A stretch of DNA of 64,000 nt from [Eubacterium] infirmum (lineage in GTDB: Bacteria > Bacillota > Clostridia > Peptostreptococcales > Anaerovoracaceae). Every line of letters starts with the position of its first letter. Positions within the stretch are counted from its first letter, which is position 1. The stretch covers positions 682,001-746,000 of the forward strand of contig UGGN01000001.1 in the NCBI GenBank assembly GCA_900450455.1. Direction: 5' to 3'. The notes under the pieces were generated by a model. The model ran no database searches, was not told the DNA's origin, and was given only the letters and a program-made list of their open reading frames with translations. This document shows positions 37,638-46,793 of the stretch, in pieces. Made by a program: the position numbers and the translations under genes.

Positions 37638-39557
37638 ATGAAAATTATTAATATTGGAGTTTTAGCTCATGTTGATGCGGGAAAAACTACCTTAACAGAA
37701 AGCTTATTATATAACAGTGGAGCGATTACAGAATTAGGAAGCGTGGACAGAGGTACAACGAAAACGGATAATACGCTTTTAGAACGTCAGAGAGGAATTA
37801 CAATTCAGACGGCGATAACCTCTTTTCAGTGGAAAAATACTAAGATGAACATCATAGACACGCCAGGACATATGGATTTTTTAGCAGAAGTATATCGTTC
37901 ATTATCAGTATTAGATGGGGCAATTCTACTGATTTCTGCAAAAGATGGCGTACAAGCACAAACTCGTATATTGTTTCATGCACTTAGGAAAATAGGTATT
38001 CCCACAATCTTTTTTATCAATAAGATTGACCAAAATGGAATTGATTTATCAACGGTTTATCAGGATATTAAAGAGAAACTTTCTGCGGAAATTGTAATCA
38101 AACAGAAGGTAGAACTGCATCCTAATATGCGTGTAATGAACTTTACCGAATCTGAACAATGGGATATGGTAATAGAAGGAAATGATTACCTTTTGGAGAA
38201 ATATACGTCTGGGAAATTATTGGAAGCATTAGAACTCGAACAAGAGGAAAGCATAAGATTTCATAATTGTTCCCTGTTCCCTGTTTATCACGGAAGTGCA
38301 AAAAACAATATAGGGATTGATAACCTTATAGAAGTGATTACGAATAAATTTTATTCATCAACACATCGAGGTCAGTCTGAACTTTGCGGAAAAGTTTTCA
38401 AAATTGAGTATTCGGAAAAAAGACAGCGTCTTGCATATATACGTCTTTATAGTGGCGTACTGCATTTGCGAGATTCGGTTAGAATATCGGAAAAGGAAAA
38501 AATAAAAATTACAGAAATGTATACTTCAATAAATGGTGAATTATGTAAAATCGATAAGGCTTATTCCGGGGAAATTGTTATTTTGCAGAATGAGTTTTTG
38601 AAGTTAAATAGTGTTCTTGGAGATACAAAGCTATTGCCACAGAGAGAGAGAATTGAAAATCCCCTCCCTCTGCTGCAAACGACTGTTGAACCGAGCAAAC
38701 CTCAACAAAGGGAAATGTTACTTGATGCACTTTTAGAAATCTCCGACAGTGACCCGCTTCTGCGATATTATGTGGATTCTGCGACACATGAAATCATACT
38801 TTCTTTCTTAGGGAAAGTACAAATGGAAGTGACTTGTGCTCTGCTGCAAGAAAAGTATCATGTGGAGATAGAAATAAAAGAGCCTACAGTCATTTATATG
38901 GAAAGACCGTTAAAAAAAGCAGAGTATACCATTCACATCGAAGTTCCACCGAATCCTTTCTGGGCTTCCATTGGTCTATCTGTAGCACAGCTTCCATTAG
39001 GGAGCGGAGTACAGTATGAGAGCTCGGTTTCTCTTGGATACTTAAATCAATCGTTTCAAAATGCAGTTATGGAGGGGATACGCTATGGCTGTGAACAAGG
39101 ATTGTATGGTTGGAATGTGACGGACTGTAAAATCTGTTTTAAGTATGGCTTATACTATAGCCCTGTTAGTACCCCAGCAGATTTTCGGATGCTTGCTCCT
39201 ATTGTATTGGAACAAGTCTTAAAAAAAGCTGGAACAGAATTGTTAGAGCCATATCTTAGTTTTAAAATTTATGCGCCACAGGAATATCTTTCACGAGCAT
39301 ACAACGATGCTCCTAAATATTGTGCGAACATCGTAGACACTCAATTGAAAAATAATGAGGTCATTCTTAGTGGAGAAATCCCTGCTCGGTGTATTCAAGA
39401 ATATCGTAGTGATTTAACTTTCTTTACAAATGGACGTAGTGTTTGTTTAACAGAGTTAAAAGGGTACCATGTTACTACCGGTGAACCTGTTTGCCAGCCC
39501 CGTCGTCCAAATAGTCGGATAGATAAAGTACGATATATGTTCAATAAAATAACTTAG
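37638..39557 (+). CDS. tet(M): Tetracycline resistance ribosomal protection protein Tet(M)
   Basis: A 639-residue EF-G-like GTPase that removes tetracycline from the ribosome. G1 is [10 protein letters not shown]3 DTPGH and G4 NKID; five EF-G-type domains follow. The full length equals the family standard, with no break. The start is ATG 37638 with GGAGG eight bases upstream; an ATG at 37623 lies inside that site. It is controlled by the leader upstream. It would make the host and any recipient resistant to tetracycline and, usually, doxycycline and minocycline. Confidence 0.98.
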   Translation: MKIINIGVLAHVDAGKTTLTESLLYNSGAITELGSVDRGTTKTDNTLLERQRGITIQTAITSFQWKNTKMNIIDTPGHMDFLAEVYRSLSVLDGAILLISAKDGVQAQTRILFHALRKIGIPTIFFINKIDQNGIDLSTVYQDIKEKLSAEIVIKQKVELHPNMRVMNFTESEQWDMVIEGNDYLLEKYTSGKLLEALELEQEESIRFHNCSLFPVYHGSAKNNIGIDNLIEVITNKFYSSTHRGQSELCGKVFKIEYSEKRQRLAYIRLYSGVLHLRDSVRISEKEKIKITEMYTSINGELCKIDKAYSGEIVILQNEFLKLNSVLGDTKLLPQRERIENPLPLLQTTVEPSKPQQREMLLDALLEISDSDPLLRYYVDSATHEIILSFLGKVQMEVTCALLQEKYHVEIEIKEPTVIYMERPLKKAEYTIHIEVPPNPFWASIGLSVAQLPLGSGVQYESSVSLGYLNQSFQNAVMEGIRYGCEQGLYGWNVTDCKICFKYGLYYSPVSTPADFRMLAPIVLEQVLKKAGTELLEPYLSFKIYAPQEYLSRAYNDAPKYCANIVDTQLKNNEVILSGEIPARCIQEYRSDLTFFTNGRSVCLTELKGYHVTTGEPVCQPRRPNSRIDKVRYMFNKIT

Positions 39558-39657
39558 TGTATTTTATGTTGTTATATAAATATGGTTTCTTGTTAAATAA
39601 GATGAAATATTTTTTAATAAAGATTTGAATTAAAGTGTAAAGGAGGAGATAGTTATT

Positions 39658-39843
39658 ATAAACTACAAGTGGATATTGTGTCCTGTATGTGGAAATAAAA
39701 CACGATTAAAGATAAGGGAAGATACTGAATTAAAAAAATTCCCCCTCTATTGTCCGAAATGCAGACAAGAAAATTTAATTGAAATAAAGCAGTTCAAAGT
39801 AACTGTGATTACAGAGCCAGACGCAAAGACGCAGAGCCGATAA
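39658..39843 (+). CDS. orf6: Tn916 Orf6, cysteine-rich KTR protein
   Basis: About 61 residues with two CxxC pairs (CPVCGNKTR and CPKCRQEN) that form a zinc ribbon, matching the cysteine-rich KTR family found after tet(M). There is no ATG, GTG or TTG at the N-terminus; AAAGGAGGAG at 39638-39648 points to ATT 39655 or ATA 39658 as the start, as in other Tn916 copies. Its function is unknown. A long hairpin spans its stop codon. Confidence 0.8.
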   Translation: MNYKWILCPVCGNKTRLKIREDTELKKFPLYCPKCRQENLIEIKQFKVTVITEPDAKTQSR

Positions 39844-39881
39844 AATGAGATTAATACAATCTCATTTTATCGGCTCTTTCC
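39833..39881. terminator. Bidirectional terminator between orf6 and orf9
   Basis: AGAGCCGATAAAATGAGA and its exact reverse complement are separated by about nine bases, giving an 18-bp stem. It separates the plus-strand tet(M)-orf6 unit from the minus-strand orf9 gene. Confidence 0.85.
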
Positions 39882-39902
39882 GTTATGTATGGATTCTTTT
39901 AA

Positions 39903-40256
39903 TTAGTCTTCGATGTTTCTTGCTTCGTTGATACCGCTGGCTAAAGATTCCATTAAGGATAGTTCTTTGTCTGTAAAGCTATCCATGTATTTCTCTATCT
40001 GTAATCGTCGGGTGCTTTTTACCAAGTTATTAGCAGGTAAGAAAAATTCATCAACGGAAACATGAAGTAACGATACAAGGTCATAAAGAACTTGTATGCT
40101 GGGGTGTTGCCCTTTATTTTCAATATTAGTTAAGTACCGTGGGTCAATTTCAATCAATGCTCCCACTTGTTCACGAGTTAAACCTCGTTTCAATCGAGCT
40201 TCTTTAATGGCTAAACCAAAGGCTCTAAAATCATATTTATCTTCTTTTTTACGCAT
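39903..40256 (-). CDS. orf9: Tn916 Orf9, Cro/CI-type helix-turn-helix regulator
   Basis: A 117-residue protein with an N-terminal Xre helix-turn-helix ([25 protein letters not shown]) and a helical C-terminal part. In Tn916 Orf9 is thought to repress the orf7-orf8 promoter; tetracycline-dependent transcripts through tet(M) and antisense to orf9 relieve this. Here it faces the tet(M) operon, with the same arrangement. Confidence 0.93.
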   Translation of the reverse strand: MRKKEDKYDFRAFGLAIKEARLKRGLTREQVGALIEIDPRYLTNIENKGQHPSIQVLYDLVSLLHVSVDEFFLPANNLVKSTRRLQIEKYMDSFTDKELSLMESLASGINEARNIED

Positions 40257-40760
40257 AGTAGACCACCTCTATACATTTTATTGTTCCTACTGAATTAAAA
40301 ACAGGTATAGAAAAACGTGTTATATGGTTTATAGGTTTATATTTAATAAAAAGCACTACTAAACGCCAATAAAAAAAACCGTTATATGGTAGTGCTATTT
40401 ACGCTGTTAAAATATTGTATATTACTTCCAAATGGCGGTTTGTTGGAGGTCAACGTCGCCATGAAGTACATCATATACAATAAATTTCCTTACATTGGGT
40501 TCTTGTCAAAAAAAGTCGTCTATCTGCAATAGATAAGTACGTCCACCAATGTGGTTTTATAAATCATATAGATAGAATAACAGAAGCATGTAAACAGAGA
40601 AATAAATCTGTTTATATGCTTTTTTGGCTATTCAGAACTTTTTTACAAAGTTTATTTATCAGTAATGCAACAAATCCCCCTTTCACATTGGGACTAAGAG
40701 TGAAAGGAGATAAACGAGCAAGGCTCACTTCCTTTCCTAGACAGAAAGGGGGTGAGAAAC
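40257..40760. promoter_or_regulatory. orf9-orf7 intergenic control region of Tn916
   Basis: There is no gene in these 504 bases. They hold AGCACTAC (40352-40359) against GTAGTGCT (40389-40396), ACATTGG against CCAATGT further on, and a strong terminator, AGCATGTAAACAGA (40585-40598) with TCTGTTTATATGCT (40607-40620) and TTTTTT. Divergent promoters for orf9 and orf7 must lie here, so the repeats are likely operators or attenuators for Orf9 control. Confidence 0.6.
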
Positions 40761-41183
40761 ATGAAACCATCTTCTTTTCAGACCACAATAGAAAATCAGT
40801 TTGACTATATCTGTAAACGTGCTATGGAAGACGAGCGAAAGAATTATATGCTTTATCTTTCAAGGATTGCAAAGCGTGAGGTGTCCTTTTCGGATGTTGG
40901 CGATTATCTTGTTAGCCAGTTTGCGACAACAGATAACTATTCAACTGACTTTCAGATTTTTACACTCAATGGGTTATCAGTAGGCGTTGAAAATGATTTG
41001 TTGAGTGAAGCATTACGTGAGTTGCCAGACAAGAAACGTGAAATTCTACTGCTGTTTTACTTTATGGACATGAGCGATTCAGAAATTGCAGACCTGTTGA
41101 AATTGAACCGTTCTACTGTCTATCGGCATAGAACCAGTGGACTAGCCTTAATTAAAAAGTTTATGGAGGAATTTGAAGAATGA
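40761..41183 (+). CDS. orf7: Tn916 Orf7, sigma-70-like regulator
   Basis: A 140-residue protein with a C-terminal region-4 helix-turn-helix (LPDKKREILLLFYFMDMSDSEIADLLKLNRSTVYRHRTSGL, read by parts). Orf7 and Orf8 activate transcription of xis, int and onward transfer genes in Tn916. GGGGGTGAG precedes ATG 40761; the ATG at 40752 overlaps that site. It overlaps orf8 by four bases. Confidence 0.93.
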   Translation: MKPSSFQTTIENQFDYICKRAMEDERKNYMLYLSRIAKREVSFSDVGDYLVSQFATTDNYSTDFQIFTLNGLSVGVENDLLSEALRELPDKKREILLLFYFMDMSDSEIADLLKLNRSTVYRHRTSGLALIKKFMEEFEE

Positions 41184-41410
41184 AAACACAATATCCTATG
41201 ATTCCCTTTCCTCTCATTGTAAAGGCAACAGATGGCGATACCGAAGCGATTAACCAGATTCTACATCATTACAGAGGGTACATAACGAAGCGTTCCCTAC
41301 GACTTATGAAAGATGAATATGGCAATCAAAGTATGGTCGTTGATGAAGTCTTACGTGGAAGAATGGAAACCAGACTGATTACAAAGATTTTGTCATTTGA
41401 AATTAAGTAA
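41180..41410 (+). CDS. orf8: Tn916 Orf8, helix-turn-helix regulator
   Basis: A 76-residue protein with MIPFPLIVKATDGDTEAINQIL, the sigma-70 region-2-like helix-turn-helix pattern (HTH_16) seen in Tn916 Orf8. It acts with Orf7 to switch on excision and transfer genes. It is followed by a 460-base noncoding block with a boxA-like site, not directly by xis. Confidence 0.92.
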   Translation: MKTQYPMIPFPLIVKATDGDTEAINQILHHYRGYITKRSLRLMKDEYGNQSMVVDEVLRGRMETRLITKILSFEIK

Positions 41411-41529
41411 TATCCTCTCTCCTTTCGTGGAAGCGTGCTAAACCATTCCACGCTTCCCGAACAGGGAGGTTTGTTATTCCACCAAAGCATATTGAGCTTT
41501 CAATGTGTTTTGATAGGCTAACGAGCCAT

Positions 41530-41830
41530 TGTTCTTTGAAAACTGAATAAAAGTAATCGAATACGTTTCGATAAGAAAAGAGCCAACGGAACTAACCGCC
41601 ATGACCTATCTTATAAAGATAGCGAGCGATTCATGTTAGTGATCCGAGAAGCAATCTTTAGCAGGATTGCCTGCAACGACATTCTTATCGTGATAATGAT
41701 ACTCCCATACAGTCAATAGTCCGAGCGTGATAAAACCGTCGCAGGCAATGAGTATGGCTACATGAGAACCATGCAGGGGTGGAACTCCCGTGAGCTTTGC
41801 TAAAGCTGTTCGATTGCTGGTAAAACAACT
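41530..41830 (+). ncRNA. boxA-led conserved noncoding block upstream of xis (Tn916)
   Basis: TGTTCTTTGAAAACTGAATA at 41530-41549 is the rRNA-operon boxA word of Firmicutes, which as RNA binds NusB/S10 and resists termination. It is followed by AGCGAGCGAT (41621), GTGATAATGATACT (41690) and GGTGGAACTCCCGTG (41778). The same words in the same order occur in the outer ICE at 46794-47051, between its sigma-like gene and recombination genes. The gap has no convincing plus-strand gene. It may be a transcribed antitermination leader; the type given here is an inference. Confidence 0.55.
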
Positions 41831-41870
41831 TTTATGAAATCCAAATAAGTGATTTGGAAAGGAGGATTTT

Positions 41871-42074
41871 ATGAAGCAGACTGACATTCCTATTTGGGAA
41901 CGTTATACCCTAACCATTGAAGAAGCGTCAAAATATTTTCGTATTGGCGAAAACAAGCTACGACGCTTGGCAGAGGAAAATAAAAATGCAAATTGGCTGA
42001 TTATGAATGGCAATCGTATTCAGATTAAACGAAAACAATTTGAAAAAATTATAGATACATTGGACGCAATCTAG
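41871..42074 (+). CDS. xis: Tn916 excisionase Xis
   Basis: A 67-residue winged-helix excisionase ([23 protein letters not shown], then a basic wing). It bends DNA at the element ends and directs Int to excise Tn916. GGAAAGGAGGA precedes the ATG. It is co-transcribed with int, which starts 81 bases after it. Confidence 0.97.
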
Positions 42075-42155
42075 CGTCGCCAAAGGGTCTTGTATATGAT
42101 AAAATAGTATTAAGTCGTATCAAGGCTCTTTCCATAAAGGAAAGGAGCAAATGCC

Positions 42156-43373
42156 ATGTCAGAAAAAAGACGTGACAATAAAGGTCGAATCTTAAAGACT
42201 GGAGAGAGCCAACGAAAAGACGGAAGATACTTATACAAATATATAGATTCATTTGGAGAACCGCAATTTGTTTACTCGTGGAAACTTGTGGCTACAGACC
42301 GAGTACCAGCAGGAAAGCGTGATTGTATCTCACTTAGAGAGAAAATCGCAGAGTTACAGAAAGACATTCATGATGGTATTGATGTTGTAGGAAAGAAAAT
42401 GACACTCTGCCAGCTTTACGCAAAACAGAACGCTCAAAGACCAAAGGTTAGAAAAAACACTGAAACTGGACGCAAATATCTTATGGATATTTTGAAGAAA
42501 GACAAGTTAGGTGTAAGAAGTATTGACAGTATTAAGCCATCAGACGCTAAAGAATGGGCTATTAGAATGAGTGAAAATGGTTATGCTTATCAAACCATCA
42601 ATAACTACAAACGTTCTTTAAAGGCTTCATTCTATATTGCTATACAAGATGATTGTGTTCGGAAGAATCCATTTGACTTTCAACTGAAAGCAGTTCTTGA
42701 TGATGATACTGTCCCTAAGACCGTACTAACAGAAGAACAGGAAGAAAAACTGTTAGCCTTTGCAAAAGCTGATAAAACCTACAGCAAAAATTATGATGAA
42801 ATTCTGATACTCTTAAAAACAGGTCTTCGTATTTCAGAGTTTGGTGGTTTGACACTTCCAGATTTAGATTTTGAGAATCGTCTTGTCAATATAGACCATC
42901 AGCTATTGAGAGATACTGAAATTGGGTACTACATTGAAACACCAAAGACCAAAAGTGGCGAACGTCAAGTTCCTATGGTTGAAGAAGCCTATCAAGCATT
43001 TAAGCGAGTGTTAGCGAATCGAAAGAATGATAAGCGTGTTGAGATTGATGGATATAGTGATTTCCTCTTTCTTAATAGAAAGAACTATCCAAAAGTGGCA
43101 AGTGATTACAACGGCATGATGAAAGGTCTTGTTAAGAAATACAATAAGTATAACGAGGATAAATTGCCACACATCACTCCACATAGTTTGCGACATACAT
43201 TCTGTACCAACTATGCAAATGCAGGAATGAATCCAAAGGCATTACAGTACATTATGGGACATGCTAATATAGCCATGACGCTGAACTATTACGCACATGC
43301 AACATTCGATTCTGCAATGGCAGAAATGAAACGCTTGAATAAAGAGAAGCAACAGGAGCGTCTTGTTGCTTAG
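42156..43373 (+). CDS. int: Tn916 tyrosine integrase
   Basis: A 405-residue tyrosine recombinase. The N-terminal domain (KDGRYLYKYIDSFGEPQFVYSWKLV) binds arm sites; the catalytic residues lie in TGLRISEFGGL (Arg), HSLRHTF (His, Arg), MGHAN (His) and LNYYAHAT (Tyr near 379). All are intact, so excision should be possible. GGAAAGGAGC precedes the ATG. The element end is about 180 bases further on. Confidence 0.98.
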   Translation: MSEKRRDNKGRILKTGESQRKDGRYLYKYIDSFGEPQFVYSWKLVATDRVPAGKRDCISLREKIAELQKDIHDGIDVVGKKMTLCQLYAKQNAQRPKVRKNTETGRKYLMDILKKDKLGVRSIDSIKPSDAKEWAIRMSENGYAYQTINNYKRSLKASFYIAIQDDCVRKNPFDFQLKAVLDDDTVPKTVLTEEQEEKLLAFAKADKTYSKNYDEILILLKTGLRISEFGGLTLPDLDFENRLVNIDHQLLRDTEIGYYIETPKTKSGERQVPMVEEAYQAFKRVLANRKNDKRVEIDGYSDFLFLNRKNYPKVASDYNGMMKGLVKKYNKYNEDKLPHITPHSLRHTFCTNYANAGMNPKALQYIMGHANIAMTLNYYAHATFDSAMAEMKRLNKEKQQERLVA

Positions 43374-43386
43374 TAGTACAAATGAA

Positions 43387-43555
43387 TTTACTACTTATTT
43401 ACCACTTCTGACAGCTAAGACATGAGGAAATATGCAAAGAAACGTGAAGTATCTTCCTACAGTAAAAATACTCGAAAGCACATAGAATAAGGCTTTACGA
43501 GCATTTAAGAAAATATAAAAAGATAATTAGAAATTTATACTTTGTTTCTTATTAT
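43387..43555. other. Right end of Tn916 with integrase and Xis sites
   Basis: TTTACTACTTATTTACCACT (43387-43406) holds two arm-type Int sites; CGTGAAGTATCTTCCTACAG (43441-43460) resembles the DR-1 region at the left end. The last bases, up to TTATT before ATAAAAAGAATGAG, are the junction with the ABC gene. The region has no gene. Confidence 0.7.
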
Positions 43556-44242
43556 AAAAAGAATGAGTTTACAGCTTTAGTTGGTCCTTCCGGAAGCGGA
43601 AAAAGTACAATAGCAAGATTAATAGCAAGATTTTGGGACACAAATGAGGGGAGTATATTAATAGGTGGAGTGGATATAAGAGATATATCCATTTCAAAAT
43701 TGAATGAATTAATTAGTTTTGTTACACAAGACACCTATTTATTTAATTGCTCTGTTAAAGAAAATATTCGCCTTGGTAATCCGGATGCTTCAGATACAGA
43801 AGTTTTTAATGCTGCAAAGCTAGCTTGCTGCGATGAATTTATAAAAGAATTGGAAAGTGGATATGATACAGTTGTTGGAAATGCCGGGAATAAGCTATCA
43901 GGAGGGGAAAAACAGAGAATTTCTATTGCAAGAATGATATTAAAAAACTCTCCAATAGTAATACTTGATGAAGCTACTGCATTTACTGATCCGGAAAACG
44001 AGAGTAAATTACAACAATCCTTGTCGGCATTATCTAAAGGGAAGCTATTGCTGGTAATTGCTCATAGATTATCAACAATAAAAAATGCAGATAAAATAAT
44101 AGTTTTGAATAATGGAAAAATTGATAATATGGGAACTCATGAAGAACTGTTGCAAAATTGTGAACTGTATCATGATATGTGGCTATCTCATATTGGAGCG
44201 AAAAACTGGTCAGCAAATTCAAAAAGGAAGGAGGTATTGTAA
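43556..44242 (+). pseudogene. ABC half-transporter, 3' part, separated by Tn916
   Basis: It resumes in frame at KKNEFTALVGPSGSGKST and encodes the whole nucleotide-binding domain: Walker A, Q-loop (FVTQDTYLF), signature LSGGEKQR, Walker B IVILDEATAF and H-loop IAHRLS. It has no ribosome site at this end; an internal ATG at 43670 would give a fragment without Walker A. It belongs with 24432-25519. It overlaps the next gene by one base (TAATG), so reading through Tn916's right end may still allow translation of that gene. Confidence 0.92.
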
Positions 44243-45990
44243 TGTTTGGAATGATAAAGAGGCTCATAGGCTGGACTGGAAAATATAAAAAAAGAGTTTA
44301 CATCGGATTTATTTATGCCTTTATAAACAGTATTTTTACTTCCCTGCCGATCATGCTTGCGACATATGGGCTGGGATTGGTTTTTGACGATTACAAAGGA
44401 ATTAGAACTTTTGACAATGATCAAATTATTTATATTTTTCTATTGATGATTCTTGTAATTGGAGGAAGATTCTTATTTTCATATTTAAGAGCTGTTACTC
44501 AGGAAAGTGTTGGTTGTGAAGCCACAGCAGAACAACGAATTCGTTTGGGAAATATATTTAAAAGAGTTTCGCTTGGCTTTTTTAACAGCAACAATATGGG
44601 AGAAATATCTTCTGCTGTAACCACAGATTTATCATTTATAGAAATGTTGTCTATGAATATGATTAATACAGTTGTAAATGGATATATTACGGTTTTGGTA
44701 ATGATATTGTTTTTGCTGTTTTATTGTCCATTAGCGGGAATTATCTCATTAAGCGGTATAGTTTTATCTGCTTTATTTTTATACATTGCGGCTAAAATTA
44801 GTGATAAAAATGCTTCCATTCATCAAAAGGCTCAAGACAGCATAGTAGAAAATACAATTGAATTTTTAAGAGGGATGCAGACTATAAAAGCATTTAAACA
44901 AGAAGGCGTATCTGTGCAAGGTATTAGGAAAGCATATAAAAATCATAAAGATGTAAATATTAAAATTGAATTGGAAAATTGCCCATATAATTGTTTGCAC
45001 CAATTTGTATTAAAAGCCGCCTCAGTTGGAATTATAGCTGTTAGTGCATATTTAACATATACCCGAAAAATGGATGTAAACATTATGCTTATGATGGATA
45101 TGTTCTCGTTTGTTATGTTTAGCCAAATAGAGCCATTAAGTAATGCAATTCATGTAATAGAGGTTGTTAATAAAACATTAGATAAATTAGAAAAAATAGA
45201 AAAGGCGGATATTATAGATAAAGGCGGGCAGAATATAGAGTTAAAAAGACATGACATAAAGTTTTCTGATGTATGTTTTTCCTATGACAAAAAGCAAATA
45301 TTAAATAATATTTCTTTTTATATTCCGGAAGGCAGTACCACAGCCATTGTAGGTCCTTCAGGAAGTGGAAAAACAACAATTTGTAATTTGATTGCAAGAT
45401 TTTATGATGTGAATAGTGGAGTTATAACTGTTGGGGATAAAAATATCAAAGATATAACCTGTGATAGTCTTTTGAAGAATATTTCAATGGTATTTCAAAA
45501 AGTGTACTTATTTAATGACACAATAAAAAATAATATTTTATTTGGTAATCCAAATGCTTCTGATAATGAAGTAATAAATGCAGCCATAAAAGCACATTGC
45601 CATGAATTTATTTCAAAATTACCAAATGGATATGACACTATCATAGGCGATGGCGGGGCTACCTTGTCGGGAGGAGAAAAACAACGAATTTCAATAGCAA
45701 GGGCTATCTTAAAAGATTCTCCAATAATAATACTTGATGAAGCTACAGCAAGTGTTGATCCGGAAAATGAGCATTTAATTCAAAATGCAATAAGCTCACT
45801 AACAAAAGGAAAAACAGTAATTGTTATTGCTCATAGATTAGCAACAATTCAAGATGCAGATCAGATATTGGTTATTGATAATGGTGATGTAGTTCAGAAA
45901 GGTAATCATCTTGAGCTGATTAATCAAGATGGTATTTATAAAAATTTTATAAACATAAAAGAATCAGCGGAAGGATGGTGTATTTCATAA
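44242..45990 (+). CDS. ABC transporter permease/ATPase, partner half
   Basis: A 582-residue half-transporter: six membrane helices (about 15-310), then an ATPase with GPSGSGKTT, LSGGEKQR, IIILDEATASVDPE and IAHRLA. AAGGAGG lies before the ATG at 44242. It pairs with the interrupted half to make a heterodimer. The architecture is shared by drug or peptide exporters and by the siderophore importers YbtPQ/IrtAB; the nearby AraC regulator and ECF genes make the second plausible. With its partner broken it may be inactive unless it can form a homodimer. Confidence 0.88.
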   Translation: MFGMIKRLIGWTGKYKKRVYIGFIYAFINSIFTSLPIMLATYGLGLVFDDYKGIRTFDNDQIIYIFLLMILVIGGRFLFSYLRAVTQESVGCEATAEQRIRLGNIFKRVSLGFFNSNNMGEISSAVTTDLSFIEMLSMNMINTVVNGYITVLVMILFLLFYCPLAGIISLSGIVLSALFLYIAAKISDKNASIHQKAQDSIVENTIEFLRGMQTIKAFKQEGVSVQGIRKAYKNHKDVNIKIELENCPYNCLHQFVLKAASVGIIAVSAYLTYTRKMDVNIMLMMDMFSFVMFSQIEPLSNAIHVIEVVNKTLDKLEKIEKADIIDKGGQNIELKRHDIKFSDVCFSYDKKQILNNISFYIPEGSTTAIVGPSGSGKTTICNLIARFYDVNSGVITVGDKNIKDITCDSLLKNISMVFQKVYLFNDTIKNNILFGNPNASDNEVINAAIKAHCHEFISKLPNGYDTIIGDGGATLSGGEKQRISIARAILKDSPIIILDEATASVDPENEHLIQNAISSLTKGKTVIVIAHRLATIQDADQILVIDNGDVVQKGNHLELINQDGIYKNFINIKESAEGWCIS

Positions 45991-46018
45991 TTTAGCTGTA
46001 AGGAATGGAGGGTTGAAA

Positions 46019-46129
46019 ATGAAAAAAAATTTATATTTAATAGATGAAAGTCAGAATATTTTGCATAATCTTTTTTTCAATAGGCTTCATAATTGTTCAG
46101 CTTTCCAAACACTATTCAGTACAATTTAA
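46019..46129 (+). CDS. Short frame after the ABC operon, perhaps a gene remnant
   Basis: A 36-codon frame starting MKKNLYLIDESQNILHN, with GGAGGG before the ATG. The good start signal suggests a real translation start; the length suggests the 5' end of a longer gene lost by deletion. I recognise no family. It is the last part of the cargo operon before the sigma-like gene. Confidence 0.35.
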   Translation: MKKNLYLIDESQNILHNLFFNRLHNCSAFQTLFSTI

Positions 46130-46246
46130 TACATTTAAAGGAAGAACAAGTTCCTTTCATTTTAGAGGACTTCTTATGCTTAAGTGCAGGAGTCCTCCTT
46201 TTTTTGCCTGAAAACAAGCAGACAGAAAAAGAATGGAGGACTTGAA

Positions 46247-46657
46247 ATGAAAAAAGAATACTACCTTTATGTCAATGGGCAAAAGGTGAAAGTCAGTGAG
46301 GAGATATATAAGGTCTACTGGCGTGAGAAAGAGCATGAAAAATATTTGGAGCAGGTGGACAGGAAAAACCACTTGCTCTTTTTTTCATCATTAGACCATG
46401 ATGGACATTTCTATGAAAACATTGTTGATGAAGGCATTGATGTGGAAAAGATTGTGGAAACACAGATGATGATTGAAGCGGTCAGAAACGCTATATCAAG
46501 GCTCAATGCAGAAGAAAAGGACATCATAGAGCGTTTGTACTTTCATGATGAACCAGTCCGTTCGGTAGCAAAGTTAAAGAGTATCACACACCCGGCTTTG
46601 ATTAAGAAAAGAAACAAAATCTTAGAGAAGCTGAAAAAATTTATCGAAGAAATTTAG
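46247..46657 (+). CDS. Sigma-70-like regulator of the ICE recombination module
   Basis: A 136-residue protein starting MKKEYYLYVNGQKVKVSEEIYKVYWREKEHEKYL, a pattern shared by sigma-factor-like proteins of Tn1549-type ICEs. The C-terminal part (LNAEEKDIIERLYFHDEPVRSVAKL) is a region-4-like helix-turn-helix. GGAGGACTTG precedes ATG 46247; a longer frame from 46184 has no ribosome site. By position it is the counterpart of Tn916 orf7/orf8: it lies before the boxA-led block and the recombinases and may activate them. Confidence 0.78.
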   Translation: MKKEYYLYVNGQKVKVSEEIYKVYWREKEHEKYLEQVDRKNHLLFFSSLDHDGHFYENIVDEGIDVEKIVETQMMIEAVRNAISRLNAEEKDIIERLYFHDEPVRSVAKLKSITHPALIKKRNKILEKLKKFIEEI

Positions 46658-46672
46658 AATTTCGGTAACCAA

Positions 46673-46724
46673 AGGGGTCAAATTTTCCTTATATAAAGTG
46701 AAGGGGAGTTTGACCTCTTTTACT
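46673..46724 (+). terminator. Terminator after the sigma-like gene
   Basis: AGGGGTCAAA (46673-46682) and TTTGACCTCT (46709-46718) pair with one wobble, followed by TTTACTTTC. The stretch between is AT-rich. It separates the sigma-like gene from the boxA-led block. Confidence 0.6.
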
Positions 46725-46793
46725 TTCTTTAAACAAGAGATAGGTTGCTATGGCAAATTGGAAAATAGAAAGAAAGATCCCTTTCAAATATTT

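Larger units (their letters stand above)
25520..43555 (+). mobile_element. Tn916: Tn916 conjugative transposon, apparently complete
   Basis: Gene order orf24-orf13, tet(M) leader, tet(M), orf6, orf9, orf7, orf8, xis and int is that of Tn916. The length between the two AAAAA runs is about 18,036 bases, agreeing with the known 18.03 kb. The ends show the T-run/A-run junction of Tn916 targets. Every expected gene is open. The element lies in the same direction as the ABC operon it interrupts. Exact end bases are uncertain by up to six because of the coupling sequence. Confidence 0.97.

Noticed and set aside
41636-41887. 83-codon minus-strand frame between orf8 and xis (sometimes called Tn916 orf5)
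   Set aside because: It lies antisense to the boxA-led noncoding block and overlaps xis; no good ribosome site or family. The conserved plus-strand words explain the region better.
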